NCBI GenBank assembly: GCA_947626215.1
Contig: CANQRJ010000089.1
Span: 1-5,617, forward strand
Length of the DNA: 5,617 bases
Origin: an uncultured Bacilli bacterium
GTDB taxonomy: Bacteria > Bacillota_I > Bacilli_A > RF39 > UBA660
Direction: 5' to 3'
Position 1 is the stretch's first letter. Each line of letters starts with the position of its first letter. This document shows, piece by piece, positions 5,595 to 5,617 of this stretch. Position numbers and translations under genes: made by a program. A model generated the notes under the pieces. The model worked only from the letters and a program-made list of their open reading frames with translations. It did no database searches and was not told where the DNA came from.

Positions 5595-5617
5595 ATCATA
5601 CAACCCCCCCCCCGTCG
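5595..5617 (-). promoter_or_regulatory. Promoter of copy 2 with G10 spacer tract, -35 cut by window edge
   Basis: The arrangement matches copy 1: -10 box TATGAT (5600-5595), preceded by TTG, ten G (5613-5604), AC, and then CG at the edge. The CG at 5617-5616 aligns with the last two bases of the TTGACG -35 of copy 1; the rest lies outside. Counted this way the spacer is again 15 bp. The bases around the tract differ slightly between copies (AC against TC, TTG against TCA), while tract length and box spacing are the same. Confidence 0.65.
5604..5613. repeat. Homopolymeric C10/G10 tract in copy 2 promoter
   Basis: Ten C on the plus strand (G on the coding strand), at the position equivalent to the tract at 443-452. 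It lies just upstream of the -10 box of the complete surface-protein gene. It is a candidate hypermutable contingency site. Confidence 0.88.

Larger units (their letters stand above)
5162..5617. repeat. Direct repeat, right copy (promoter plus N-terminal coding region)
   Basis: Partner of 1-456 in the same orientation. Homology continues to the window edge on both copies. Recombination between the two would delete about 5.2 kb including rpmE and prmC, so simple deletion should be selected against, while gene conversion would be tolerated. Confidence 0.9.

Noticed and set aside
1..5617. Excisable or transposable element bounded by the two direct repeats.
   Set aside because: The interval holds essential genes (rpmE, prmC). 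There is no integrase, transposase or target duplication, and the repeats are parts of paralogous genes.

Overview
The window is strongly A+T-rich DNA with the standard use of TGG for Trp. It carries a Firmicutes-type gene set: zinc-binding L31, PrmC, a peptidoglycan amidase and an Mbeg1-like hydrolase. This points to an uncultured low-GC Firmicutes bacterium (class Bacilli, perhaps one of the small-genome gut lineages). That placement is inference from base composition, gene content and the style of the surface proteins; no rRNA is present. The amidase implies a peptidoglycan wall, so a wall-less Mycoplasma is unlikely.

Layout. Positions 1-398 (minus) hold the first 132 codons of a membrane-anchored surface protein (copy 1), which runs off the left edge. 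Its promoter, at 429-460, contains a run of ten G between the -35 and -10 boxes. Next are rpmE (531-746, minus) with its own promoter, leader hairpin and terminator, and a lipase-like Mbeg1 family hydrolase (853-1914, minus). A short divergent promoter region separates the latter from an exported N-acetylmuramoyl-L-alanine amidase (1987-3366, plus). A shared bidirectional terminator divides the amidase from the convergent prmC (3390-4115, minus). Upstream of prmC, on the same strand, is a complete 464-residue paralogue of the partial gene (copy 2, 4165-5559). Its promoter again carries a G10 run, and the window ends four bases beyond that run.

The two surface-protein copies form a direct repeat at a constant offset of 5161 bp with no gaps over the 456 bp visible in both. 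The repeat covers the first ~130 codons, the 5' leader, the -10 box and the G10 tract. Identity is mosaic: one mismatch in about 160 bp in the middle, against many mismatches in short neighbouring stretches. I read this as a dispersed surface-antigen cassette family. Each member appears built to switch on and off by slipped-strand changes in promoter spacer length, and members appear to exchange sequence by gene conversion. The cassettes lie among housekeeping genes. Copy 2 sits 49 bp upstream of prmC with no clear terminator between, so switching could also change transcription of the release-factor methyltransferase.

The remaining genes are ordinary. rpmE and prmC belong to the neighbourhood conserved in many Firmicutes (rho-rpmE-tdk-prfA-prmC in Bacillus). 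Here prfA is not seen next to prmC, and the amidase and hydrolase lie between rpmE and prmC. There is no gene-free stretch longer than 300 bases.
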